Shown piece by piece: positions 1 to 6,101 of a DNA stretch of 17,998 nt. The DNA comes from Oscillospiraceae bacterium (lineage in GTDB: Bacteria > Bacillota > Clostridia > Oscillospirales > Ruminococcaceae), in assembly GCA_019423755.1 (NCBI GenBank), contig JAHZAU010000028.1:1-17998 (forward strand), written 5' to 3'. The translations under genes were made by a program, and so were the position numbers. Within the stretch, counting starts at the first letter, position 1. Every line of letters begins with the position of its first letter. The notes under the pieces were generated by a model, which made no database searches, was not told the DNA's origin, and was given only the letters and a program-made list of their open reading frames with translations.

Positions 1-128
1 AACAGGGTATCATGGGTCTGCCTGTAATGGCTATCTACAAAGATGGCGCTCAGGTTGAAGCTCTCGTTAAAGAGGACTGCACCCAGGATTCCATCACCGC
101 TCTGGTTGAGAAATACGTCAACATGTAG
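1..128 (+). CDS. trxA: Thioredoxin, C-terminal fragment (cut by window edge)
   Basis: Reading frame 3 is open from the window edge to TAG at 126-128 and gives about 41 residues. The sequence GLPVMAIYKDG matches the thioredoxin segment that carries the cis-proline opposite the CxxC site, followed by the last strand and the C-terminal helix. The CxxC motif itself lies upstream of the window. In glycine-reducing clostridia a dedicated thioredoxin/thioredoxin reductase pair sits in the grd cluster and supplies electrons to regenerate selenoprotein A, which fits the grdA gene 176 bp downstream. The substrate assignment rests on this context. The fold assignment rests on a short but characteristic segment. 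Confidence 0.82.
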   Translation, partial: QGIMGLPVMAIYKDGAQVEALVKEDCTQDSITALVEKYVNM

Positions 129-133
129 TTGAT

Positions 134-200
134 GGCCTTCAGCCTTTGCTGGAGCGGCACCGGAGAGATCCGGGGCCAAAAGTCCTACCGGCCTTGCCGG
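134..200 (+). promoter_or_regulatory. Structured intergenic RNA candidate between trxA and grdA
   Basis: GGCC at 134-137 can pair with GGCC at 174-177, enclosing two perfect hairpins: CAGC/GCTG (140-151, loop CTTT) and CCGGA/TCCGG (160-173, GNRA loop GAGA). A third hairpin, CCGGC/GCCGG, follows at 188-200. This resembles a three-way junction placed just before the terminator at 217. It matches no riboswitch class that I recognise. It could be a processing or stabilising structure. The base pairing is read by eye and not energy-calculated. Confidence 0.3.
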
Positions 201-216
201 AGGCAGTTATCTTACT

Positions 217-243
217 AAAAGCAGTTCGCAAGAGCTGTTTTTA
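217..243 (+). terminator. Intrinsic terminator/attenuator after trxA
   Basis: An 11-pair stem (217-227 with 232-242, including two G-U pairs) is closed by a GCAA tetraloop, and its 3' arm runs into TTTTTAT. It lies between trxA and grdA. I see no strong promoter between it and grdA, so partial read-through may set the trxA:grdA ratio. Confidence 0.65.
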
Positions 244-304
244 TAGAGCAAATCATACATTTGGTTTGTTTCAGTCATAAAATAAAATAAGGAGGAATAG
301 CCAC

Positions 305-781
305 ATGAGCATTTTGAATGGCAAAAAAGTCATTATCATTGGCGACCGTGACGGTGTCCCGGGCCCGGCGATTGAAGAATGCGCAAAGTCTGCTGGCGCA
401 GAAGTAATCTACTCTGCTACCGAGTGCTTTGTCTGAACCGCCGCTGGTGCAATGGACCTGGAAAATCAGAAGAGAGTTAAGGATTTCGCAGAGCAGTATG
501 GCGCAGAGAACATCGTTGTTCTTCTGGGCGCAGCTGAGGGCGAGGCTTCTGGCCTGGCTGCTGAGACTGTTACCGCTGGCGACCCCACTTTCGCTGGTCC
601 GTTGACTGGAGTCCAGTTGGGACTCACTGTTTACCATGTTTGCGAGCCCGAAATCAAAGCTGAAGTTGATCCTTCCGTTTACGACGATCAGGTTGGCATG
701 ATGGAAATGGTTATGGACGTTGACAGCATCATCGAAGAGATGAAGCCGATCCGTGACGAGTACTGCAAATATCTCGGCTAA
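305..781 (+). CDS. grdA: Glycine/sarcosine/betaine reductase selenoprotein A (Sec at TGA 434-436)
   Basis: The gene encodes 158 residues if TGA 434-436 is read as selenocysteine (residue 44), the family's normal length and normal Sec position. The flanking residues CFV-U-TAAGAMDLENQ are the conserved GrdA selenocysteine motif. Selenoprotein A is the small shared component of the reductase complexes. Its selenolate takes the carboxymethyl group from the substrate-specific protein B, and the group then passes to protein C as an acetyl thioester. Thioredoxin re-reduces the resulting mixed selenide-sulfide. The ATG follows GGAGG at 291-295. A standard-code translation sees only the 3' part, from an internal ATG at 452, so the gene is easily miscalled. 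The acidic C-terminus ends at TAA 779-781. The expected neighbour grdB does not follow. Confidence 0.97.
434..470 (+). promoter_or_regulatory. Selenocysteine UGA and presumed bacterial SECIS region
   Basis: The in-frame TGA is followed by coding sequence that would have to form the SelB-recruiting hairpin. The best stem I can draw is GGT (449-451) with ACC (459-461), around loop GCAATGG, which is weak. Recoding is therefore supported by protein conservation across the UGA, not by an obvious SECIS. SECIS sequences of Gram-positive grdA genes are known to be variable. Confidence 0.55.
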
Positions 782-812
782 GAGATAGTTGCTTTCCTTG
801 GTAACTGAGGTT

Positions 813-856
813 AAGGGTGGTGATGTAGTGAAAACTGCATCGCCACCCTTTCTTTA
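813..856 (+). terminator. Intrinsic terminator after grdA
   Basis: A 16-pair stem joins 813-828 to 835-850 (two G-U pairs, loop TGAAAA), followed by TCTTTATA. It separates grdA from grdC, which are co-transcribed through grdB in classical clusters. The rest of the 436-bp gap (782-1217) holds no plausible gene. Beyond this terminator it contains only a short GCAGG-CTT-CCTGC hairpin near 967-979 and the grdC promoter and leader. Confidence 0.85.
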
Positions 857-1039
857 TATCAAACTGTGAGTATTTTATCGTAAAAGAGAATATACTGCAG
901 CTTTACCGTTCCTTCCCCCGAAAAAGCCTTTAACTGGAAGAAAAATAGGAGGATTTTGGCCGGGCCGCAGGCTTCCTGCCAGAATCAACATTTTTCAAAA
1001 AAAGTATTGTGCATTTTCTTAAAAATATCGTTGGAAGCA

Positions 1040-1068
1040 ATGACATTTGGAAAGGAATAGTGTATAAT
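1040..1068 (+). promoter_or_regulatory. SigA-type promoter of grdCD
   Basis: ATGACA at 1040-1045, a 17-bp spacer and TATAAT at 1063-1068 give a near-consensus promoter. The predicted start is near 1075, giving a leader of about 140 nt before grdC. The preceding 40 bp are A/T-rich and could act as an UP element. Confidence 0.75.
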
Positions 1069-1074
1069 AGACTT

Positions 1075-1148
1075 AAAATATGGGGTAGGAGTCTCCTTCT
1101 GGCCCCTATTTTGGTTTGTGTAAATCAAGGGCGTCATCGCCCTGGATT
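1075..1148 (+). promoter_or_regulatory. Hairpin-rich 5' leader of grdCD
   Basis: The first predicted transcribed bases, AAAATA-(T)-GGGG (1075-1085), pair with CCCC-TATTTT (1103-1112), so the mRNA would begin directly with a ten-pair stem. A second hairpin pairs AATC-A-AGGGCG (1123-1133) with CGCCCT-G-GATT (1138-1148) around TCAT, with one A-G mismatch. A 5'-terminal stem of this kind commonly protects mRNA from decay, and the role here is inferred. The first stem is followed by TTTTGGTTT, so weak attenuation is an alternative. Confidence 0.45.
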
Positions 1149-1217
1149 ATAGGCGAGCAGACGGGCCGAAACACCGCTGCAAGTAGAAATCATTTTGAAT
1201 GAGAGGCGTGAAATACA

Positions 1218-2765
1218 ATGAACAGTGTAGTAAAAGGCGCTAGCTACATCCTGGCCCATACACCAGACATGGTAATCGAAAACGGTACAACTCAGACTAC
1301 TGAAAGAATCGTAAACCCCGATTCTGAGTACCTGAAAGAACTGCCGAGCCACATCAGAAGCTATGAGGACGCTGTGGCATATCTGCCCAACCAGACCTAC
1401 ATCGGCAACATGCATCCCGATGAGCTGGCTACCTATCCTCAGCCCTGGACTGACGCCAGAAAAGAAGGCTGCAACCAGAGATATGGTAAATTCGGTGAGA
1501 TCATGCCGGAAGACGAGTTCTACATGCTGATCCAGTGCTGCGACGTTTTCGAGCTGTGCTTCCTGGAAAAAGGCTTCGTAGCTGACGTTAAGCCCAGATT
1601 CGCTGCTGACCCGGTTATCGATGAGTCCATCGTTGCTAGAGTTCACGACGGCGTTGATCAGGCTGAAATCGACCATTTCGTAAACGACGAGCATGCTGAG
1701 CCCCTGGTTTGCAACGGCAAAACCGTAGGCTTCATCAAGAGAGCTCACGACGTTGACGTCAACCTCTCTGCTCACACCATGCTGGAAAACCTGGTTTCCA
1801 AAGCTTCCGCTGTTCTGTCTCTGCTGCACCTGTGCAAAGACCAGAACGTAAACAAAGAAGACGTTACCTACGTTATCGACTGCTGCGAAGAGGCTTGCGG
1901 CGATATGAACCAGCGCGGCGGCGGCAACTTCGCTAAAGCTGCTGCTGAGATCGCTGGCCTGGTAAATGCTACTGGTTGTGACGTCCGCGGCTTCTGCGCT
2001 GGCCCCACCCATGCATTCATCAACGCTGCTTCTCTGGTAAAAGCAGGCACCCACAAGAACGTTATCGTTGTTGCCGGCGGCTGCACCGCTAAGCTGGGCA
2101 TGAACGGTAAAGACCACGTTAAGAAAGGTCTGCCCATCTACGAGGATATGATCGGTGGTTTCGCTATCCTGGTTAGCGAAAACGACGGCGTAAGCCCCGA
2201 AATCGATGTTGAGCACACCGGCCGTCACACCGTTGGTACCGGCTCCGCTCCTCAGAACGTAATCAGCTCTCTGGTTACCAATCCTCTGGATGCTGCTGGC
2301 CTGAAGATCACCGACGTTGACAAATACTCTGCTGAGATGCAGAACCCCGACATCACCAAACCCGCTGGCGCTGGTGACGTTCCGCTGGCTAACTACAAGA
2401 TGATCGCTGCTCTGGGCGTTAAGAGAGGCGAGCTGGAGAAGAAAGATCTGGCTACCTTCCCTGTTGAGCACGGTATGGTTGGTTGGGCTCCCACTCAGGG
2501 CCACATTCCTTCTGGTGTTCCTTACGTTGGCTTCTGCCGCGACGACATCCTGGAAGGCAGGATCAACCGCGCTATGATCATCGGTAAAGGCTCCCTGTTC
2601 CTTGGCCGTATGACCAACCTGTTCGACGGTGTTTCTGTTATGATCAACAAGAACTCCGGCGAGGGCGAAGCTGCTGCTGTTTCCGAAGCTGAGATCAAGA
2701 ACCTGATCGCTAAAGCTATGAAAGATTTCGCAACCTCTCTGATGGTTGAGGAAGACGCTGAATAG
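1218..2765 (+). CDS. grdC: Glycine/sarcosine/betaine reductase complex component C, beta subunit
   Basis: This 515-residue protein has the full length of GrdC, the larger subunit of protein C. Protein C accepts the carboxymethyl group from selenoprotein A and releases acetyl phosphate for ATP synthesis. The N-terminus (MNSVVKGASYILAHTPDMV) and segments such as YLPNQTYIGNMHP are typical of the family. The middle region (FCAGPTHAFINAASLVKAG, then VVAGGCTAKLGMN) resembles the thiolase/FabH fold reported for GrdC. The ATG follows GAGAGG at 1201-1206. Codons are those of very abundant proteins (GCT, GTT, AAA and AGA are frequent), unlike the GC3-rich genes after 4137. It forms an operon with grdD. 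The nearest upstream gene is grdA, not grdB. Confidence 0.96.
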   Translation: MNSVVKGASYILAHTPDMVIENGTTQTTERIVNPDSEYLKELPSHIRSYEDAVAYLPNQTYIGNMHPDELATYPQPWTDARKEGCNQRYGKFGEIMPEDEFYMLIQCCDVFELCFLEKGFVADVKPRFAADPVIDESIVARVHDGVDQAEIDHFVNDEHAEPLVCNGKTVGFIKRAHDVDVNLSAHTMLENLVSKASAVLSLLHLCKDQNVNKEDVTYVIDCCEEACGDMNQRGGGNFAKAAAEIAGLVNATGCDVRGFCAGPTHAFINAASLVKAGTHKNVIVVAGGCTAKLGMNGKDHVKKGLPIYEDMIGGFAILVSENDGVSPEIDVEHTGRHTVGTGSAPQNVISSLVTNPLDAAGLKITDVDKYSAEMQNPDITKPAGAGDVPLANYKMIAALGVKRGELEKKDLATFPVEHGMVGWAPTQGHIPSGVPYVGFCRDDILEGRINRAMIIGKGSLFLGRMTNLFDGVSVMINKNSGEGEAAAVSEAEIKNLIAKAMKDFATSLMVEEDAE

Positions 2766-2863
2766 TCTTAGGGCTTGTGCGGAGCGGACGGTCTGCCCCA
2801 GCGGCGGACCGCACCCTCCCGAAACTTAGGCAGAATTCGCTTTGAAAGGAATGAAAGATCATT

Positions 2864-4021
2864 ATGGCTAAGAATGCTATTGAAAAAATGATCGCCAAAA
2901 CTTTCCTGGACATGGCAGATGGCCTCGAGACTGGTTCCTTCGGACCCAGACCGAGAATCGCTGTCACCGGCCTCGGAAGTGAGCACGGCGAAGCTAACTC
3001 TGTGGAAGCCGCTATCCTGGCTGCCGACAGAGGCGTCGACGTTACCCTGATCGGTACCGCCGAAAACGAAAAATTCAAAACCGTACAGGTTCCCGATGAA
3101 GACACCATGTACAAAGAGATGGAGAAACTGCTGGACAGCGGCGATATCGACGGCTGCGTAACCATGCACTACCCCTTCCCCATCGGTGTTTCCACTGTGG
3201 GCCGTGTTGTTACCCCTGGTAAGGGCAAACAGATGTTCATTGCTACCACCACCGGTACCTCCTCTGCTGAGCGTATCGAGGCAATGATCAAAAACGCAAT
3301 CTACGGTATCATCACTGCTAAGGCTTGCGGCATCAAAAACCCCAAAGTCGGCATCCTGAACGTAGACGGCGCTCGTCAGTGCGAAGGCGCTCTGAAAGAA
3401 CTGCAGGCCAACGGCTATGACATCCAGTTCGCAGAGTCCTCCCGTGCAGACGGCGGTTGCGTTATGAGAGGTAACGACCTGCTGGTCGGCGCCTGCGATG
3501 TTATGGTCACCGATTCTCTGACCGGTAACATCCTCATGAAGATGATGTCTTCTTACTGCACTGGCGGCAGCTACGAAGCTATGGGCTACGGCTACGGCCC
3601 CGGTATCGGCGAAGGCTACGACAGACTGGTTCTGATCGTATCCCGTGCTTCCGGCGCTCCCGTTCTGGCCAACGCTATGGAGTACGCTGCTCAGCTGGTT
3701 AAGGGCGATTACAAAGCCGTTGCCAAAGCAGAGTTCGAAGCAGCTCACAAGGCTGGTCTGGATGCTGTTATCGCAGCTCGCAAACCCGCTAAGAAAGAAG
3801 CTGCCAGCGACGAAGTCGTTGAGTGCCCGCCGAAGGAAGTTGTTACCGCTTCCATCGCTGGTATCGAAGTTATGGACCTGGAGGACGCTGTCCAGGCTCT
3901 GTGGAAAGAGAAGATCTACGCAGAGAGCGGCATGGGCTGCACCGGTCCTCTGGTTATGATGTCCGAAGCAAACAAAGAGAGAGCAACCGAGATCCTGAAA
4001 AAGGCTGGTTACATCTCCTAG
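2864..4021 (+). CDS. grdD: Glycine/sarcosine/betaine reductase complex component C, alpha subunit
   Basis: This 385-residue protein is the smaller, PlsX-like subunit of protein C and forms the acetyl-cysteine intermediate that is cleaved by phosphate to acetyl phosphate. Near the C-terminus, GMGCTGP places a cysteine at residue 359, the position I recall for the catalytic cysteine of characterised GrdD. The N-terminal part (RPRIAVTGLGSEHG, about 28-41) and the segment VGILNVDG fit the PlsX-like fold. The ATG follows GAAAGGAATG. It lies 98 bp after grdC with no terminator between them, so the two subunits are co-expressed. Codon use matches grdC. A strong terminator follows 26 bp after the stop codon. 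Confidence 0.96.
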   Translation: MAKNAIEKMIAKTFLDMADGLETGSFGPRPRIAVTGLGSEHGEANSVEAAILAADRGVDVTLIGTAENEKFKTVQVPDEDTMYKEMEKLLDSGDIDGCVTMHYPFPIGVSTVGRVVTPGKGKQMFIATTTGTSSAERIEAMIKNAIYGIITAKACGIKNPKVGILNVDGARQCEGALKELQANGYDIQFAESSRADGGCVMRGNDLLVGACDVMVTDSLTGNILMKMMSSYCTGGSYEAMGYGYGPGIGEGYDRLVLIVSRASGAPVLANAMEYAAQLVKGDYKAVAKAEFEAAHKAGLDAVIAARKPAKKEAASDEVVECPPKEVVTASIAGIEVMDLEDAVQALWKEKIYAESGMGCTGPLVMMSEANKERATEILKKAGYIS

Positions 4022-4046
4022 TTTCCGGGATATCTTCCGAAACTGC

Positions 4047-4081
4047 AAAATCCCGCATCCATTTGGATGCGGGATTTTTTT
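4047..4081 (+). terminator. Intrinsic terminator of grdCD
   Basis: A 14-pair perfect stem (4047-4060 with 4065-4078, core ATCCCGCATCC, loop ATTT) is followed by a T-run through 4081. It insulates grdCD from the convergent membrane-protein gene. Confidence 0.93.
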
Positions 4082-4100
4082 GTGCAAAAAAGCCGGCCCG

Positions 4101-4137
4101 GGTTTTCCACCGAGCCGGGAAGAATTTGTGGAAAACC
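4101..4137. repeat. Perfect 10-bp inverted repeat GGTTTTCCAC/GTGGAAAACC
   Basis: GGTTTTCCAC (4101-4110) is perfectly inverted at 4128-4137, 17 bp apart. The right arm ends on the stop codon of the leftward gene. On the minus strand it is followed by GCCGGCTTTTTTG, so it probably helps terminate the leftward operon (a competing CCGGC/GCCGG stem abuts the T-run). It shares the TTTCCAC core with the cluster at 7365-7463. Confidence 0.55.
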
Positions 4138-4883
4138 TACCGCGCCGTCTTGCGGGAGAACTTCCAGTTATAATAGGTGTAGCTGAGGGAATGCACCGCC
4201 CAGACAATGGTCAGCAGCAGGATGGGCAGGATACCGGTCTTAAAGAGGCTACCGCCGAGAGCCACCAGGGTCCAGAGCACCATGATAGTGTACTTGAGGA
4301 CCACCCAGCTATGGAAGGCGCAGCGGTGGGCCAGGGCTTTCTCCGCCTCGTCCAGCTGATCGGTATACTGGGTGGTGAAGTTCATGTCGCCCGGGTCGGC
4401 GGTCAGGTTGGGACGTAGCTTTTTGGTCAGGTTGACGTTGAGCACATCCAGCCAGGTGGACAGCAGCAGCACCGCAATCAGCAGGGCGCCGACCACCAGG
4501 GGGAAGGGCGGGCAGGTGGGGAAGCGGGAGGTCAGCGCCAGGCCCAAGGCCCCGAAGCAGAAGATCTGGCAAAGGAGGTTTGCCAGCATGGCGGCGCTGA
4601 TGTGGGCGTTGACGCGGTCCTCGGTGGCGTCGTCCTCTACCGGACCTTGGGGGAAGGAGCGGCGGGCCAGCAGGTACAGTCCCCAAGCGGCGGCGGCCAG
4701 CAGCAGCAGGGGAGGCAGAATAAAGGCGTCGAAATGCAGCAGGAAGGTCTGTTCCCAGCCGCGGAGCAGCTGGGCAAGGGGCTGGTCGGTAAGAAACAGC
4801 AGCAGGCCGCAGCCAAAGCCGATGCCTGCGCCGATAGCGGCGCCAACGAGGAGTTTTTTCAGGGTACGTTTGTTGTTGGTCAT
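4137..4883 (-). CDS. DUF3169-like multi-pass membrane protein
   Basis: The protein has 248 residues with about six hydrophobic segments (roughly 10-32, 48-72, 95-116, 124-146, 193-214 and 217-236). A charged stretch rich in Asp/Glu lies between the second and third (about 76-90), and a soluble loop lies at about 150-190 between the fourth and fifth. The ATG at 4883 is chosen because AAAGGA lies 9 nt upstream. The frame stays open far beyond it, but that extension runs through the regulator and nitrilase genes and is an artefact. Size, topology and the position directly behind a ~67-residue XRE regulator match the DUF3169 family of Firmicutes, whose function is unknown. It is the second gene of a self-regulated operon, 26 bp after the regulator. 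No catalytic or transport motif is visible. Confidence 0.72.
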   Translation of the reverse strand: MTNNKRTLKKLLVGAAIGAGIGFGCGLLLFLTDQPLAQLLRGWEQTFLLHFDAFILPPLLLLAAAAWGLYLLARRSFPQGPVEDDATEDRVNAHISAAMLANLLCQIFCFGALGLALTSRFPTCPPFPLVVGALLIAVLLLSTWLDVLNVNLTKKLRPNLTADPGDMNFTTQYTDQLDEAEKALAHRCAFHSWVVLKYTIMVLWTLVALGGSLFKTGILPILLLTIVWAVHSLSYTYYNWKFSRKTAR

Positions 4884-4909
4884 GGTATGTCGTCCTTTCT
4901 GCGATGCGG

Positions 4910-5113
4910 TTATTCTTCTGTGTAGGAGAAGATCTCCTCCACGGTGGCTTGCAGGATGTGTGAAAGCTTCAGCGCCAGGGTCACCGAGGGGTTGTAGTCC
5001 CCGCGCTCGATGAGGCTGATGGTCTGGCGGGAGACGCCGGCCAGCTCGCCCAGCTGGGTTTGGCTCAGGCTGTGGCGGGCGCGCAGCTCCTTGAGTCGGT
5101 TTTGCAGCGGCAA
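4910..5113 (-). CDS. Small XRE-family transcriptional regulator
   Basis: With a TTG start at 5113 the protein has 67 residues, essentially one HTH_3 domain. The sequence SQTQLGELAGVSRQTISLIE (about 17-36) contains both helices of the turn, and RGDYNPSVTLALKL follows as usual. TTG is preferred because GGAGG lies 8 nt upstream. The longer frame (to 5146) has no ribosome binding site and would run into the operator region. Proteins of this YozG-like class are usually encoded next to membrane proteins and repress their own operon. The four operator-like repeats around its promoter support autoregulation. The effector is unknown. Confidence 0.88.
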   Translation of the reverse strand: MPLQNRLKELRARHSLSQTQLGELAGVSRQTISLIERGDYNPSVTLALKLSHILQATVEEIFSYTEE

Positions 5114-5140
5114 GGTACGGACCTCCTTTCCCGGAAGGTT

Positions 5141-5241
5141 TGACAAGGATTTGCGTCAGGATGACAACTTTCCTTGTCATCATCTTGGCTTTATTATAGC
5201 AATGACAAAGATACTTGTCAATAGGCAAAGGAAAGTTGTCA
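5141..5241. promoter_or_regulatory. Four-copy operator array TGACAA-N6-TTGTCA
   Basis: Two perfect copies lie at 5162-5179 (a full 20-bp palindrome with flanking A/T at 5161-5180) and 5203-5220. A good copy, TGACAA-N6-GCGTCA, lies at 5141-5158, and a half-degenerate copy ending in TTGTCA at 5224-5241. Starts are spaced 21, 41 and 21 bp, about two, four and two helical turns, placing the copies on one DNA face. One perfect copy overlaps the -35 box of the regulator promoter, and another covers the early transcribed region. This is the expected binding site for the XRE protein encoded alongside. Binding is inferred. Confidence 0.8.
5193..5221 (-). promoter_or_regulatory. Consensus promoter of the XRE-DUF3169 operon
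   Basis: On the minus strand TTGACA (5221-5216), a 17-bp spacer and TATAAT (5198-5193) match the SigA consensus at all 12 positions. The -35 hexamer is part of an operator palindrome, so repressor and polymerase would compete. A promoter this strong makes sense only if it is normally repressed. Confidence 0.92.
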
Positions 5242-5314
5242 AAAAAAGTTTCCCTCCTCCACGGCAAAGGCGCTTCGGGTTGGAAAACTTCCCCCAGCTG
5301 CGGGCGTTGGGTGC

Positions 5315-5343
5315 TTGCAGGAAGGGCGCGGCAATAGTATAAT
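5315..5343 (+). promoter_or_regulatory. Probable promoter of the nitrilase pair
   Basis: A perfect -10 box, TATAAT (5338-5343), has a weak -35 TTGCAG (5315-5320) 17 bp upstream. The start would be near 5350, about 40 nt before the first nitrilase gene. It lies about 75 bp from the last XRE operator copy, so the repressor need not control it. Confidence 0.55.
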
Positions 5344-5390
5344 AATCTTAATCGCGGAAGAATCCCGCAACATGGAATGAGGTGAGCTAC

Positions 5391-6101
5391 TTGGCCCGTG
5401 CAACCGTTTGCATCACATCGCCGTTTGGGAAGATCAAGCCGTTTTCCGACCTGGTGGTGTTTTCCGATATTAAAAACTACATCCCGGCCTGGGACGTGCC
5501 GGACTATCTGACCGCCTGCCGCAAATATGCTATGGAGCATCAGGTCTACCTGGTGCCCGGCCGGTTTGTGGTGGACCATATCCTTTATATGTGCCTCTTT
5601 TCCCCAAAAGGGGAGATCGTGGGCATCCAGGGCGCGACCCATCTGAACCTGTACAGCCAGGACGACCTGGAGCATTACGATAAGGTGGAGGTGCTGGAGA
5701 CCCCCATCGGCCGCATCTTCCTCTGCGTGGATGTGGATATCTACCACCCCGAGGTGCTGCGTTTGGCGCGGCTCAAGGGGGCGCAGATCGTCATCGCCTC
5801 GCAGTTCATCGATTCCTACCAGCTGAGCCGCCAGATGCTCACCAGCGGCATCTGGAACGCCGCCCAGGCCAACGGCCTTTACGTGGTGGGCTGCTGCAAC
5901 TGCTTCTCGGCGGTGTGCGCGCCCTGCTCCATTACACCGGACGCTTCCGGCTACCTGGTGCAGCCGGTCCATTCCCACAACCTGCTGGCAAAGCTCTACC
6001 TCAACAAGCTCAACCGCACCGAATTCGGCGGCTGGATGGGGGACAAGCTGGACTTTAGCGCCTATCTTCCGGCATCTCGGAAAGGAGGGAACGCGCAATG
6101 A
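5391..6101 (+). CDS. Nitrilase-fold protein with incomplete catalytic triad (Cys present, Lys absent)
   Basis: The protein has 236 residues, shorter than the usual 260-300 of carbon-nitrogen hydrolases, with the first strand and helix apparently trimmed. Family landmarks are SDLVVFSD (19-26), LFSPKGEIVG (69-78), ATHL (82-85), GRIFLCVDVDIYHPE (107-121) and RLKGAQIVIAS. The nucleophile Cys112 is kept. The catalytic Glu position is Asp26 (FSD instead of FPE), and the Lys of KxHL is Ala82. TTG 5391 is preferred because GAGGTG lies 6 nt upstream; GTG 5382 would add three residues. It overlaps the next gene by 4 nt, implying coupled expression and probably a complex. Without the Lys, normal amidase activity is unlikely. 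The substrate is unknown, and no signal peptide or membrane segment is seen. Confidence 0.8.
   Translation: MARATVCITSPFGKIKPFSDLVVFSDIKNYIPAWDVPDYLTACRKYAMEHQVYLVPGRFVVDHILYMCLFSPKGEIVGIQGATHLNLYSQDDLEHYDKVEVLETPIGRIFLCVDVDIYHPEVLRLARLKGAQIVIASQFIDSYQLSRQMLTSGIWNAAQANGLYVVGCCNCFSAVCAPCSITPDASGYLVQPVHSHNLLAKLYLNKLNRTEFGGWMGDKLDFSAYLPASRKGGNAQ

Noticed and set aside
129..304. Glycine riboswitch upstream of grdA
   Set aside because: GGAGAGA occurs but the conserved glycine aptamer core and paired tandem domains are not recognisable.
241..304. Dedicated promoter immediately before grdA
   Set aside because: TTGGTT-N16-TAAAAT can be drawn, but its start would fall inside the ribosome binding site, so it cannot give a translatable mRNA.
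782..1217. A hidden selenocysteine-containing grdB in the grdA-grdC gap
   Set aside because: The gap is 436 bp, far too short for GrdB (over 400 residues), and is filled by a terminator, a promoter and a leader.
1134..2504. Long minus-strand frame antisense to grdC
   Set aside because: It is a shadow of a strongly codon-biased gene; the plus-strand product is unmistakably GrdC.
4884..6098. Very long N-terminal extension of the DUF3169 gene on the minus strand
   Set aside because: The open frame runs antisense to the nitrilase gene and through the XRE gene; a proper ATG with AAAGGA starts the real protein at 4883.
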